Source: Planctomycetota bacterium (GTDB taxonomy: Bacteria > Planctomycetota > Planctomycetia > Pirellulales > Pirellulaceae). From it: DNA of 64,000 bases. This document shows positions 26,765 to 36,541 of this stretch, piece by piece. The notes beneath the pieces are model-generated. The model was not told the DNA's origin. It made no database searches and worked only from the letters and a program-made list of their open reading frames with translations. Each line of letters opens with the position of its first letter. Positions within the stretch are counted from its first letter, which is position 1. The translations under genes and the position numbers were made by a program. Location: the NCBI GenBank assembly GCA_026692905.1, contig JAPLNL010000018.1, forward strand, positions 62,001 through 126,000, written 5' to 3'.

Positions 26765-27963
26765 TAGGACATGAAACTGCAAAGATGAGCCTGGGCAACG
26801 CTCTGCGGGCAACTCCAAACCAAGAAAAACAACGCTTCTCGGCACCAACGTCCGACATCATGCCCATCCGTAAATCCGACTCCTTTGGCAGCCACCAAGG
26901 CCGCTTGCGTGCAATTTAAAGCCAAATCATTGGCCTTTTTCCTGATCGAGACTGGATCGTGTGGCCCATGCTGGCGGTCCATCCAACAAAGCTCGCCAAA
27001 TGTCGCTTCCCACTGTTTTCGGAGCCCTTGAGCGATAGGGAGCAACTCGATGCGCAACCGGCTTTCAGACAATAAATACTCAATCGCTTGCGCCGCGTGT
27101 CCAAGTGCCAGGGCCGAAGTATGAAGCCCCCCTGCGCCACCTTTTGGATTGCAGGACGCTCTTTGAACTTCCGTTTCTGGTTTGCGACTGCTTACCTCCA
27201 TGACGTTTTCCACTGGACCATGCAGCACATCGGCCTTCGACGCCATCACCCTACAAAATCGTACCGGACCCGTCGCACTACCGTTCAAGGCCATTAACTC
27301 GCCGCAAGGCTCGATTTCCAATCCTAGTCTATTGCTTGGAATGGCAAACAATAACTCCCTCGATTTGCTTGATTCGGTTTCTTTCGAATGCGCTGTCTCC
27401 ACAGCACCAACCACGAGAGTGTCCGCAAAACGAGCCCCCGTCACCCATGGGCTAAACCCCTCGAGCAACCAGCCTTGGCTGGTCTGGAGCGCGCAAAGCG
27501 GTGGCTGACTCAAATGCCGACGACTGGTCGTCAAATGACTGATCCCAACAGTCGCAAATGCGACGCCGCTGCGAAGCGAACTCAGTAAAGTTTCGCGAGT
27601 CGATTCGTTCGAACTCGTCTCGATGCGTCGCACTGCTGCGCTTCGCTGCGTCATCACAAAAGCTGTTGTTAAGCATCCACTAGCAAGCCAAACATAAAAG
27701 TTTAGAAGCAAACCTGGGTTATGGGAAATTGCATTCTCAATGCGAGCGCACTGACGCACATTCAAAGCAGGGAAGTCGTTGCTTGACCGAAGTCCGCCGG
27801 CACCTCGCCTCAACTCAGTCAGCCACTGTTTGCTTTCCAGTTTGCCACTCTCCTGAGAGATAGCAACCTCCAGCTCCGCATCCAGTTCTGCCAAAGGCTC
27901 AGTCACACAACCTCCCATTTTGCCTGTCTTAACAAGACGCTTGCGTATTGTTGTCAAATCCAT
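26764..27963 (-). CDS. Acyl-CoA-dehydrogenase-like protein
   Basis: The 399-residue protein resembles the acyl-CoA dehydrogenase fold but is divergent. GWLLEGFSPWVTGARFAD matches the flavin/substrate loop (normally GxKxWITNxxxAD). A mainly helical C-terminal domain ends with FTDGHDVGRWCREALFFLVWSCPQ, the position where these enzymes have a conserved arginine and a short helix. I cannot locate the usual catalytic glutamate with confidence, so substrate and activity are open. The gene is alone on the minus strand, upstream of gcvT by about 210 bases. Its 3' end is shared with a MITE-like inverted repeat, so the last residues may be acquired. Confidence 0.6.
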   Translation of the reverse strand: MDLTTIRKRLVKTGKMGGCVTEPLAELDAELEVAISQESGKLESKQWLTELRRGAGGLRSSNDFPALNVRQCARIENAISHNPGLLLNFYVWLASGCLTTAFVMTQRSAAVRRIETSSNESTRETLLSSLRSGVAFATVGISHLTTSRRHLSQPPLCALQTSQGWLLEGFSPWVTGARFADTLVVGAVETAHSKETESSKSRELLFAIPSNRLGLEIEPCGELMALNGSATGPVRFCRVMASKADVLHGPVENVMEVSSRKPETEVQRASCNPKGGAGGLHTSALALGHAAQAIEYLLSESRLRIELLPIAQGLRKQWEATFGELCWMDRQHGPHDPVSIRKKANDLALNCTQAALVAAKGVGFTDGHDVGRWCREALFFLVWSCPQSVAQAHLCSFMS

Positions 27964-28047
27964 GCTGGCTTTGAACTATTGCAGTTGATCCGGTATAACG
28001 ATGATTCATTGCCTTTGCTTAATTCCTGGCATTGGCAAGCAGAATAC

Positions 28048-28103
28048 CAGAATCGGCTCAAGGCAAGCAACGGTTGAAGCCGTTTAAAGCCTTGCTGTTC
28101 TAT
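28048..28103. repeat. Fragment related to the RAYT-associated relic
   Basis: CAGAATCGGCTCAAGG (28049-28064) is identical to 20792-20807 in the RAYT relic, and CTGCTGTTC-like sequence follows in both. Here the two parts are separated by an extra palindrome (AACGGTTGAAGCCGTT, arms around 28069-28084). It lies in the 202-base gap between divergent genes, where promoters are expected. Confidence 0.45.
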
Positions 28104-28165
28104 TCCCGAATACGCCGCTAACGCTACTTTACCTGTAAGTCTTGAATCTTTCAAAGAGATAATCC

Positions 28166-30370
28166 ATGACCCAAATTGAATATTCGCTCGGACAAGAAGT
28201 TAGTATTGCTGGCATTGCGAATGAAATTGATGCGGATTCACTCTACGACAAGTGCATGGCATTAGCCCGCAATCTCTGGTGGAGCTGGCAACCTGAGGTC
28301 AACAGCCTCTTCCGCGATATCGACCCGATCCGTTGGCGCCAATTGGACCACAATCCAATCGCTCTGCTTCGCGAATTCAACCCCGAGCGACTCGCGATTC
28401 GGGCCGGTGAAATGGTTCTTCATAGCCGAGTGAACTACGCTTTCCGCCGCCTGCAAGAATATCTCGAAAACAAAAACACCTGGGCGCAAAACAACGCTGG
28501 AGTGCTCGGCGCTAAACCCGTGGCCTATTTTTCGGCTGAATTCGGTCTGCACGAATCCTTGCCTATCTACTCAGGCGGCCTCGGTGTCCTATCTGGCGAT
28601 CACGTGAAGAGCGCCAGCGGACTAGGCGTCCCGTTGGTTGGCATCGGCCTCTATTACTCGCATGGTTATTTCAAGCAACATTTGAGCGCCGATGGCTATC
28701 AACGCGAAGAGTATTTCGAAACCAAAGTCGAGGACCTCCCGCTAGAACCGGCCGTCTTGCCTGATGGTACTCCTCTCATGGTGTCCATCGATACTCGCAA
28801 TGGACGACTTCTCGCCAAGGTTTGGAAAGTGCAAGTCGGGCGTGTTCGCCTGTTCCTGCTCGACTGCAACGTCGAAGGAAATCGACCTGAAGATCGCGAG
28901 CTGACGAGTCGTCTTTACGGCGGAGACGAACGAACCCGAATTCGACAAGAGTTGGTCATTGGCGTCGGTGGCGTCAAAGCTCTACGGGCTCTCGGCATCA
29001 ATCCAGGCGTCTACCACCTCAATGAAGGGCACAGCGCATTCGTGCCACTCGAAGTCATGCGAGAGAGAATGGCAGATGATGGCTTGACCTTCGAAGACGC
29101 AATGCGTGAAACTGCGGAAGCCACCATCTTCACAACCCACACACCCGTCCCGGCCGGCCACGATCGATTTGCCGCGGCATTGATTGAAGAGCACCTGGGA
29201 CCACTACGAGATGCGCTTGGCATCAGCGCCGACCATTTGATGGGGCTAGGCCGCGTGAATGCGCATGATGCTGGCGAAACATTTTGCATGACCGTGATCG
29301 GTCTGAAAATGTCTCGAGCCGCTAACGCAGTAAGCCAACTCCACGGACATATTTCCCGACGCATGTGGAAAAGTCTATGGCCATCTCGCGAAGAGCGAAA
29401 CATCCCAATCGGTCACATTACCAACGGCGTGCATATCGAAAGCTGGCTAGCAGCACAAATGCAACAGCTTTACGATCGCCATTTCCCAGCCAACTGGAAG
29501 AGCCAGATGGGAGAGCCCGACGTTTGGCAAAATATCCACTCCGTCGATCCAGGCGAACTTTGGGAAACCCACAACGCTCTCAAGAACCTTCTGCTGGCGT
29601 TCGTTCGTAGACGCATTTCGCGTCAATGTAGGCGCCGAGGTGAAAGCGATGAGATCGTCGAGGCCGCTCGAAACATCCTCAGTCCAAACATCTTGACCAT
29701 TGGGTTCGGTCGCCGTTTTGCAACGTACAAACGCGCGAATCTCATGTTCAATGACTTGGATCGCATCTGCAAGATTCTAGACAGCACCGATCGTCCCATC
29801 CAAGTGATCTACGCTGGCAAAGCGCACCCAAAGGACGAACCCGGCAAACGTTTCATTCAGGAAATCTCGAACTTGCGACACGATTCTCGGTTCGCCGGAC
29901 GAGTTGCTTTTCTTGAAGACTACGATATCAACGTCTGCCGCCACATGATCCAGGGCGTGGACGTTTGGCTCAATAATCCTCGTCGACCACTCGAAGCTTC
30001 CGGCACCAGCGGTCAAAAAACAGTGCTCAACGGCGGCCTCAATTGCAGCATCCTCGATGGATGGTGGGCGGAAGCCTACGACGGTTCGAATGGCTTTGCA
30101 ATCGGCAAAGGAACGAGCCATGCGGACGATCGTTTGACCGACAAACGCGACGCAGAGTCTTTCTACGAGACGCTTGAGGAACGTGTGATTCCAACGTTCT
30201 ACGATCGCGATCGCGATGGATTGCCACGCAAGTGGATCAAAATGATGATGAATAGCATCAGCACTCTCGCGTGGCGGTTTAGCAGCCACCGAATGGTGAT
30301 GGACTACACTCGCTTGGCCTACGTGCCATCCGCTGGTGGGCTCAGCAGTGACATGCAAGGCCTTGATTGA
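28166..30370 (+). CDS. Alpha-glucan phosphorylase
   Basis: The 734-residue enzyme releases glucose 1-phosphate from glycogen or other alpha-glucans using phosphate and pyridoxal phosphate. It belongs to the shorter bacterial/archaeal alpha-glucan phosphorylase group with an N-terminal DUF3417 region (CMALARNLWWSWQPEV near residues 30-45). Key segments are VAYFSAEFGLHESLPIYSGG, YHLNEGHSAFVPLE, TTHTPVPAGHDRF, IGHITNGVHIESW, and EASGTSGQKTVLNGGLNCS followed by ILDGWWAEAYDG. It is a single plus-strand gene, convergent with gnd across a repeat-rich gap; both act in central carbon metabolism. Confidence 0.93.
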   Translation: MTQIEYSLGQEVSIAGIANEIDADSLYDKCMALARNLWWSWQPEVNSLFRDIDPIRWRQLDHNPIALLREFNPERLAIRAGEMVLHSRVNYAFRRLQEYLENKNTWAQNNAGVLGAKPVAYFSAEFGLHESLPIYSGGLGVLSGDHVKSASGLGVPLVGIGLYYSHGYFKQHLSADGYQREEYFETKVEDLPLEPAVLPDGTPLMVSIDTRNGRLLAKVWKVQVGRVRLFLLDCNVEGNRPEDRELTSRLYGGDERTRIRQELVIGVGGVKALRALGINPGVYHLNEGHSAFVPLEVMRERMADDGLTFEDAMRETAEATIFTTHTPVPAGHDRFAAALIEEHLGPLRDALGISADHLMGLGRVNAHDAGETFCMTVIGLKMSRAANAVSQLHGHISRRMWKSLWPSREERNIPIGHITNGVHIESWLAAQMQQLYDRHFPANWKSQMGEPDVWQNIHSVDPGELWETHNALKNLLLAFVRRRISRQCRRRGESDEIVEAARNILSPNILTIGFGRRFATYKRANLMFNDLDRICKILDSTDRPIQVIYAGKAHPKDEPGKRFIQEISNLRHDSRFAGRVAFLEDYDINVCRHMIQGVDVWLNNPRRPLEASGTSGQKTVLNGGLNCSILDGWWAEAYDGSNGFAIGKGTSHADDRLTDKRDAESFYETLEERVIPTFYDRDRDGLPRKWIKMMMNSISTLAWRFSSHRMVMDYTRLAYVPSAGGLSSDMQGLD

Positions 30371-30400
30371 GCCGAAGGGATTGGTGTCTGCTTTTGGTGA

Positions 30401-30667
30401 CCCGACGCGTAAGCGAGGAAACGGGATACAAAGCATTAACTGCGGAGCAGTGACATTTTACAGCCACGGATGAAATCCGTGGTTGGCATTGGTCAGATTG
30501 CCTGTGAGTCGCGGAGCGACGGTATTCGCTCTGAATCTACGAGGCCTGATGACCGAAGTTGCATTGGGTTGCGCAACGATTCACAGCCAAAGCCGCTCCT
30601 TCAGAGCTCTTAACGGAATATGGCATTATGCCTGGGGTTTCGTTCGCAAAGCGAACTTCACCCCAGG
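30401..30667. repeat. Cluster of short palindromic repeats between glgP-like gene and gnd
   Basis: The 397-base convergent gap 30371-30767 contains no credible gene. It holds one arm of the CCCGACGCGTAAGCGAGGA family (30401-30419), a CCACGGAT-GAA-ATCCGTGG hairpin (30464-30482), and a nested hairpin at 30631-30667 (CCTGGGGT with ACCCCAGG around GTTCGC-AAA-GCGAAC). These look like different REP-type units accumulated side by side. Some may stop transcription from both directions, but none has a T-tract. Confidence 0.65.
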
Positions 30668-30767
30668 CTCAAAAACCCCATCGCATTCGCGATTCAGTCG
30701 CAGGACGCTCCTTCGCCCCTGCCGCTACGAAGAATTCATTGGCCATCGCATGTAGCTTCACAAACCC

Positions 30768-32240
30768 CTAAGGTTTCTTGCGAAGATCCAACCACTCGCT
30801 GTGGAACGTGCCTGGCATATCAATGCGTTGGTAAGTGTGGGCCCCGAAGTAATCGCGCTGTGCTTGAAGCAAGTTCGCTGGCAGTCTCGCCAATCGATAG
30901 CTGTCGTAATACGCCAGAGCTGTGCTGAAGGCAGGAGCTGGCAATCCCAAGTGAGTTGCGGCCATCACGACTGCACGCCAAGACTCTTGAGCCTTTTCGA
31001 TCGCCTGGGTGAAATAAGGGTAGAGAAGCAAGTTTTCGAGATCAGGCTGTGCGTCAAAAGCCTCTTTGATTCGGTCCAAGAATTGAGCTCGAATGATGCA
31101 ACCGCCTCTCCATAACAAAGCGCAATCGCCATAGTTCAAGCCCCAATCATGCTCCTTGCTCGCTTCCTGCAATTGAACGAAACCTTGAGCGTACGAACAA
31201 ATCTTAGAAGCGTAGAGCGCCTGTCGAACCGCTTCGATAAAGGCTTTCTTGTCCCCGACTAGGTTCTTTACCGCAGCGTCGAAGTGGCTGTTATGAGTTG
31301 GCGCTGGGCCTGGCAATACTTTGCTGGCACGAACGCGGGCCTCTTTGATGGATGACAAGGATCGCGCGTAAACCGCGGTCGTTACAAGGGTCGATGGGAC
31401 TCCCAGATCGAGCGCCAATTGACTCATCCATTTTCCCGTTCCTTTGGCACCAGCCACGTCGACAATCTTGTCGACAAGGAATCCGCCTTTGCCTTGGTCG
31501 TCCTTGGCGCTGAAAATATCGCGAGTGATCTCGATCAGATAGCTTTGCAGTTCACCCAGATTCCACTCCGCGAACACATCGTAAAGCTCTTCGTTGGATA
31601 GTCCGGAAGCTTCCTTGAGCAAAAAATACGCTTCGCAGATCAGCTGCATATCGCCGTACTCAATACCGTTGTGAACCATTTTCACGTAGTGGCCTGCTCC
31701 CCGTGGACCAACCCATTCGCAACATGGTATGTCGTTGTTCGGTCCGACTTTGGCTGCGATCGATTGGAAGATCGGCTTGATCGTTTCCCATGCGGCTTTG
31801 GTTCCCCCTGGCATCAGGCTCGGCCCCTTGAGTGCGCCTTCTTCGCCACCCGAAACACCGGCCCCAACGTACAAAAGCCCCTTGCTTTCGACGTACTTGG
31901 TTCGTCGTTCGGTGTCTGCAAAGTGTGTGTTACCACCATCGATAACGATGTCACCAGGTTCGAGATGCGGGAGCAACTGCTCGATCAAATCGTCTACTGC
32001 TGGCCCCGCTTTGACCAACATCATGACGAAACGGGGACGCTTTAGGTTCTTCACCATTTCGACGATCGAGTGGCAGCCGAGGAAATTCTTTCCGTTCGCC
32101 CGCCCTTTCATTAGCTCATCTACTTTATCGACAGAGCGATTAAAAACCGCGACGCGGTATCCCCGGCTTTCGACGTTGAGAGCCAGATTCTCACCCATGA
32201 CAGCCAAGCCGATGAGGCCAAAGTCGCACAATTCGCTCAT
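30768..32240 (-). CDS. gnd: 6-phosphogluconate dehydrogenase, decarboxylating
   Basis: The 490-residue enzyme converts 6-phosphogluconate to ribulose 5-phosphate with release of CO2 and formation of NADPH in the pentose phosphate pathway. The Rossmann motif FGLIGLAVMGENLALN, the NRSVDKVDEL segment, IDGGNTHFADTERR, the VGAGVSGGEEGALKGPSLMPGG signature (shown in part) and KMVHNGIEYGDMQLICEAY are all typical. The length matches the long dimeric form. The ORF is open a further 65 codons upstream through repeat DNA, but family similarity starts at ATG 32240. Convergent with the phosphorylase gene. Confidence 0.95.
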   Translation of the reverse strand: MSELCDFGLIGLAVMGENLALNVESRGYRVAVFNRSVDKVDELMKGRANGKNFLGCHSIVEMVKNLKRPRFVMMLVKAGPAVDDLIEQLLPHLEPGDIVIDGGNTHFADTERRTKYVESKGLLYVGAGVSGGEEGALKGPSLMPGGTKAAWETIKPIFQSIAAKVGPNNDIPCCEWVGPRGAGHYVKMVHNGIEYGDMQLICEAYFLLKEASGLSNEELYDVFAEWNLGELQSYLIEITRDIFSAKDDQGKGGFLVDKIVDVAGAKGTGKWMSQLALDLGVPSTLVTTAVYARSLSSIKEARVRASKVLPGPAPTHNSHFDAAVKNLVGDKKAFIEAVRQALYASKICSYAQGFVQLQEASKEHDWGLNYGDCALLWRGGCIIRAQFLDRIKEAFDAQPDLENLLLYPYFTQAIEKAQESWRAVVMAATHLGLPAPAFSTALAYYDSYRLARLPANLLQAQRDYFGAHTYQRIDMPGTFHSEWLDLRKKP

Positions 32241-32316
32241 TAGATTTCGGTTGTTGCAAACAACCGTCGCAAAAGTAGTTAAGAGGTAGTGTTCAGTGCT
32301 GGTATTCCCAACGCTT

Positions 32317-32421
32317 GGCGAGCCGGAGGATGAAATCCGCCGTAGCTGGATTCGCCAGAATTCAGTGATTTCTGAATTCTGGCGAATCCAGCTACGTATC
32401 TTCTTCCCTGCCGCTCGCCTA
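32317..32421. repeat. MITE-like element with a perfect 25-base hairpin
   Basis: Inside this 105-base element a perfect 25-base inverted repeat (32341-32365 with 32372-32396) encloses a 6-base loop. The right end CTGCCGCTCGCCTA (32408-32421) is the reverse complement of the left end of the element at 26678-26764; the left end (GGCGAGCCGGAG) is a weaker match. It lies in the 330-base divergent gap upstream of gnd (32241-32570), where it must sit near the promoters of both flanking genes. The rest of the gap shows nothing recognisable. Confidence 0.7.
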
Positions 32422-32570
32422 ACCAACAAATCCAACCAGGATTCTAGCCGTTGTTTCGGATCGCATCAATTGCTAGTGATTGGGCTTCCCGTCCAACGCG
32501 GATTTTTGCTATGACCTGAAGTTGTTCGTTTTTTTAATTTTTAGCGCAACCCGGCAAGGATGTCAGGTCC

Positions 32571-35108
32571 ATGAAGCGATTCGTCTATGCAGCCGCAGCA
32601 ATAGTTCTGACAGGCATGCTTGTTTTGCTCGCAATGGCAGTAGCGCAACGCGATGCCCGAGTGGGCATCGACTCTTCAATCGAAAACCAACTCCCGTATG
32701 CCAATCAGCCTGCTCAGCCCATTTCGGGCTTGAGCGAAGATTTTGCTCAATCAGGGGAATGGCCACCTGCGCCTTACATTCGTGGCAACGATTCGGGACT
32801 GCCAGGCAGATTTCCTTCCGAATCCGCGGAATCAAGCGCTTCGTTCACTTCGTATACGCAGACAAACGACAATGGTACTCCCGACAATCCATTACCTCCC
32901 AGCCAAAATCGACGCATAGCGGAACCACCGCGATTGATGAACAAATTCCTGACGCCAAGCACAAGCTCAATCGCCAACGGCACTGGCCCGGCCAGTTCAA
33001 ATCTACGATCCAATCCAAATACAACTCTGTCAGATACATTGCCGACTGGGTTGCCCACTTCTCTACCAAGCACGTTACCGAACACTACGTCACCGAACAT
33101 ATTGCCAAGCGGATCAACTGGAAACTTGCCAGCCATGCCATCTTCGCTATCTGACTATCCAGGCAACATGCCGACGAACCCTTCTGCCAATTTCCCGAGT
33201 AGTGCTCCCTTCAGCGATGCGGCATCAGGTCCGGTTGCCACACTCGGCTCACCTTCGAATATGTCAGCCCCAAAGTTGCCGTCAGGTAGTGAGCCTTTTG
33301 GCGTTCCTGTTTTGCCATCCAATACACCGTCTACACCGTCGTTAGACAATTCACCTGCCCCGTTCGCATCGGCCCCCTACCTGCCGACATCAAATTCGCT
33401 GTCAAATTCGACCGAACCAGCTCCGGTTGCGACGCTTGGCATGCCCTTGCCTGCCAACCCACCCGTCAATGGTTCGACAAGGGCTTCGAGGTCCATCGCG
33501 GACGGTGCACCCTCGCTTCCCTATACGCAGTCTCCCACTGCCAATAGCGTTTTTCCAAGCGAGGAAATTCGTGCGAACCCACCAGCAGCGTCGCCGCTTC
33601 CATCGTCGAGCTACAGCCCCACATCCAACACCTCCGCAATCAATGAACAGCCCTCCAGTTCTTTCGTAGGTACCAATGCCACAGCACCCAAAGGAACAGG
33701 ATTCGCCAGTCCAGCACCAGGCGTTCGGCAACTCGATGGTGCTCAAAATCCAAGTATGGAAATTCAAAAGCGGGCTCCGAACGAAGTGCAAGTTGGAGTT
33801 CCGGCAACGTTCACCGTTTTAGTACGTAACGTTGGCAACGCATCGGCCTTTGATGTCAATGTTGTCGATGCGGTGCCAAAAGGCGCTCGACTTATTCGTA
33901 CCAATCCTCAAGCACAACAGAACGGGGCTAACGGCCTGACTTGGAAGCTTGGCGAAATGGCCGCAGGTGCAGAGCAAACAATCACGATCGAACTGGTGCC
34001 GGAGACTGAAGGAGAGATCGGTTCTGTCGCAAGCGTTAACTTCGCCGCGCAAGCGTCCGTCCGAACCATTAGCACTCAGCCAAAGCTTATCGTCAAGCAA
34101 TTGCTGGAGTCGACCGTGCTAGGTGGCGAAAGCATCAAGATCATGATCGAAGTTGCAAATCAAGGAACTGGTACGGCTCGAAATGTCCGATTAGAAGAAG
34201 ACGTTCCGCAAAACATGCGTCATGCGTCGGGCGCTCAAGTGCTCGGGCTGCCCGTTGGCGATCTCGCGCCCGGTGAATCACAAAAATACAGCATCGACTT
34301 GACCGCTGTGTCTTCCGGCAAAGTATCCAATCTTCTCCGAGCTATTGCAGACAACGCGACATCCAATGAGTCAGCAGCGGCCATCGAAGTCGTTTCGCCC
34401 AAGCTTCAAATCGCGTTGGAAGGTCCGAAGCTTCGTTACTTGGAACGACAAGCGACCTACACCGCCAGCATCACCAATACTGGGACAGCAATGGCAACCA
34501 ATGTCGACTTGATCCTGTACTTGCCCAGCGGACTACAATTTAACTCGGCAGAGAATCGAGGCGAGTATATTCCGAATCAACACGCAGTGATGTGGCAGCT
34601 TGCCGAACTAGCTTCCGGTCAAACCGCTTCGACGAAGGTGACTCTGCTGCCGGTAGAAGAGGGGGACTTCGTTCTGAGAACGCAGTCGACCGCGGACTCG
34701 GTACGAGCTGAGCCCATTGAGAAGCCCGTTCGTGTCGAAGGCCAAAGCGAACTTGCGTTTTCAATCGAGGATGACAATGACCCAATCGAAACCGATGGCA
34801 AAACGACCTATATTATCAAGATTGTCAACACCGGCACTCGCGTCGACAATGAGGTTCAACTGCAAATCGATCTTCCTGACGGAGCAGTGGTTGAACAAGT
34901 AGATGCGCCATCGAGCTATCAGGTCACCCAACGTGCTATCCAATTCGCACCAATCCCACAAATGAAGTCGAAGGAGCAACAGACCATTCGCGTGGCCATT
35001 AAGCACACGCGTGAGGGAACGCATGTTTTGCGAGCTCAACTGAAAAGCAAATTGCGTCCCGGTGCTGTGATCAAGGAAGAAAGCACACAGGTCTATCGCG
35101 ACCAATAG
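32571..35108 (+). CDS. Secreted DUF11-repeat surface protein
   Basis: The 845-residue protein starts MKRFVYAAAAIVLTGMLVLL, a signal peptide or membrane anchor. Residues ~80-385 are low-complexity, rich in Ser, Pro, Asn and Thr with repeated Leu-Pro-Ser units. The C-terminal half consists of about four Ig-like DUF11/CARDB-type repeats, seen from recurring VLVRNVGNASAFDVNVVDAV, EVANQGTGTARNVRLEEDVP, SITNTGTAMATNVDLILYLP and KIVNTGTRVDNEVQLQIDLP segments. Such proteins are structural components of cell envelopes. The gene is transcribed alone, divergently from gnd, and the next gene begins about 200 bases downstream. Confidence 0.85.
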   Translation: MKRFVYAAAAIVLTGMLVLLAMAVAQRDARVGIDSSIENQLPYANQPAQPISGLSEDFAQSGEWPPAPYIRGNDSGLPGRFPSESAESSASFTSYTQTNDNGTPDNPLPPSQNRRIAEPPRLMNKFLTPSTSSIANGTGPASSNLRSNPNTTLSDTLPTGLPTSLPSTLPNTTSPNILPSGSTGNLPAMPSSLSDYPGNMPTNPSANFPSSAPFSDAASGPVATLGSPSNMSAPKLPSGSEPFGVPVLPSNTPSTPSLDNSPAPFASAPYLPTSNSLSNSTEPAPVATLGMPLPANPPVNGSTRASRSIADGAPSLPYTQSPTANSVFPSEEIRANPPAASPLPSSSYSPTSNTSAINEQPSSSFVGTNATAPKGTGFASPAPGVRQLDGAQNPSMEIQKRAPNEVQVGVPATFTVLVRNVGNASAFDVNVVDAVPKGARLIRTNPQAQQNGANGLTWKLGEMAAGAEQTITIELVPETEGEIGSVASVNFAAQASVRTISTQPKLIVKQLLESTVLGGESIKIMIEVANQGTGTARNVRLEEDVPQNMRHASGAQVLGLPVGDLAPGESQKYSIDLTAVSSGKVSNLLRAIADNATSNESAAAIEVVSPKLQIALEGPKLRYLERQATYTASITNTGTAMATNVDLILYLPSGLQFNSAENRGEYIPNQHAVMWQLAELASGQTASTKVTLLPVEEGDFVLRTQSTADSVRAEPIEKPVRVEGQSELAFSIEDDNDPIETDGKTTYIIKIVNTGTRVDNEVQLQIDLPDGAVVEQVDAPSSYQVTQRAIQFAPIPQMKSKEQQTIRVAIKHTREGTHVLRAQLKSKLRPGAVIKEESTQVYRDQ

Positions 35109-35317
35109 CGGGATGTTTGGAAACGCCACTCATGAAATCGGGAAAACAATGCCCATCAAGTATTTCTTAGCGAAACCCGTTGGGCCAAATTTTCCTCATC
35201 TGCGTCGTTTTGACCCTTCGTTTTCATCCGATTTATGGGAAACTTTCTGCAGTTGCATTCTGCCAGCTGAAACCGGTTACCTCCCGTCCCTAACGCGGAG
35301 AGCCAAAGCGATTCCTG

Positions 35318-36541
35318 ATGTTTTCAAAGCAAATCCCACCTCTCAATTCCTTTTTTCTGCTCCTGCTCGCTCTTTGGGCGTCGGCCTTTTTTTCTGGCTG
35401 CACCCCCCAAGAGGCTAGTTTCCGGCCGAACGAACTGCATGTCGCAAGCCTTTCACAGGATTCGACGGATCAGCAGGTTTCGGAATTGGCCAAAACGGCT
35501 TCGAACCACGTCGAGGAATTGTTCGGTACCCCGGATTCGCCGAAATGGCCCAGTGAGATTGCCGACATCGTCGACATGGTAAAAGTCAAGCGTTCCGCTG
35601 GCCCCGTCGGACGAGACAAATCCAAAGTGGAATATGGCCTCTTTCGAAAACATTGCGTTCAATGCCACGGAACAACGGGCGATGGCCAAGGTCCAGCGGC
35701 CGCGTTACTCGCCCCGTACCCAAGGGACTTTCGACGCGGCTCGTTCAAATTCAAATCCACACCCATCGGTAAGAAACCCACGCATTCCGATTTGGTTCGC
35801 ACTTTGGAAAAAGGTCTTCCTGGCACGGGAATGCCGGCGTTTGGAACGCTCAATCACTCCGTTGAGTTCGCTGAGGATATCGACGCCCTTGCTCATTACG
35901 TTCGGTACCTATCCGTCCGCGGCGAGGTTGAGCGTCGCGTAATCAGCGCGATCGTCAATCAAGAGAATGCGGCCGAACAGGCCAAAATCATCGCATCCAA
36001 GGTTGCTGAGAGTTGGGCGATGGCAGATTCCTTCTCGGTGAAACCACCACGCCTCATCACCACTTGGGTTCCAGAGGACCAAACTGCGGCCATTGAGCGA
36101 GGCAAAGCCATCTTCCTCAGCGAACTTACAGCTTGCTCGAAGTGCCACGGCAAATTGGGGGATGGCAACGGAACATCTCAGGATTACGACGAATGGACCA
36201 AGGACTGGACAATACGAGCTGGGATCGATCCAAACAAGAAAGCAGAATGGAAGCCTATGAAAAGGTTTGGTGCTCTCAAGCCGGTGCTCGACAGTGCCCG
36301 TAACTTGACACTCGGAGCATTTCGAGGTGGTGAAACCCGCGAAGACGTCTATCTACGCATTGTTCTCGGGATCGAGGGAAGTCCCATGCCGGCGATCGCT
36401 CGCAAAGAAAATGATAATCCGGGCATTACCGAAGAAGGGATACGAGACTTGGTCGAATACGTTTATTCCCTCTCCAATCCTGTCACGAGCGGTGCTGCTC
36501 CATCAAACGAGAAGGGGGCTGAACATGAACAGTCCAACTAA
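35318..36541 (+). CDS. Dihaem cytochrome c lipoprotein
   Basis: The 407-residue protein has a lipoprotein signal (FFLLLLALWASAF, lipobox FSGC, Cys28) and two haem c attachment sites, CVQCH at 113-117 and CSKCH at 273-277. Each is followed by a cytochrome-c-like fold with a candidate axial methionine (GTGMPAFG; GSPMPAIA). It is therefore a membrane-anchored electron carrier. It overlaps the heme A synthase gene by 17 bases, and heme O synthase follows, so a role with a heme-copper (aa3/caa3-type) oxidase is likely. The oxidase subunits are not in the window. Confidence 0.85.
   Translation: MFSKQIPPLNSFFLLLLALWASAFFSGCTPQEASFRPNELHVASLSQDSTDQQVSELAKTASNHVEELFGTPDSPKWPSEIADIVDMVKVKRSAGPVGRDKSKVEYGLFRKHCVQCHGTTGDGQGPAAALLAPYPRDFRRGSFKFKSTPIGKKPTHSDLVRTLEKGLPGTGMPAFGTLNHSVEFAEDIDALAHYVRYLSVRGEVERRVISAIVNQENAAEQAKIIASKVAESWAMADSFSVKPPRLITTWVPEDQTAAIERGKAIFLSELTACSKCHGKLGDGNGTSQDYDEWTKDWTIRAGIDPNKKAEWKPMKRFGALKPVLDSARNLTLGAFRGGETREDVYLRIVLGIEGSPMPAIARKENDNPGITEEGIRDLVEYVYSLSNPVTSGAAPSNEKGAEHEQSN

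Noticed and set aside
35113-35418. 101-codon ORF before the cytochrome c gene
   Set aside because: It runs out of frame over the cytochrome signal peptide and shows no domain.
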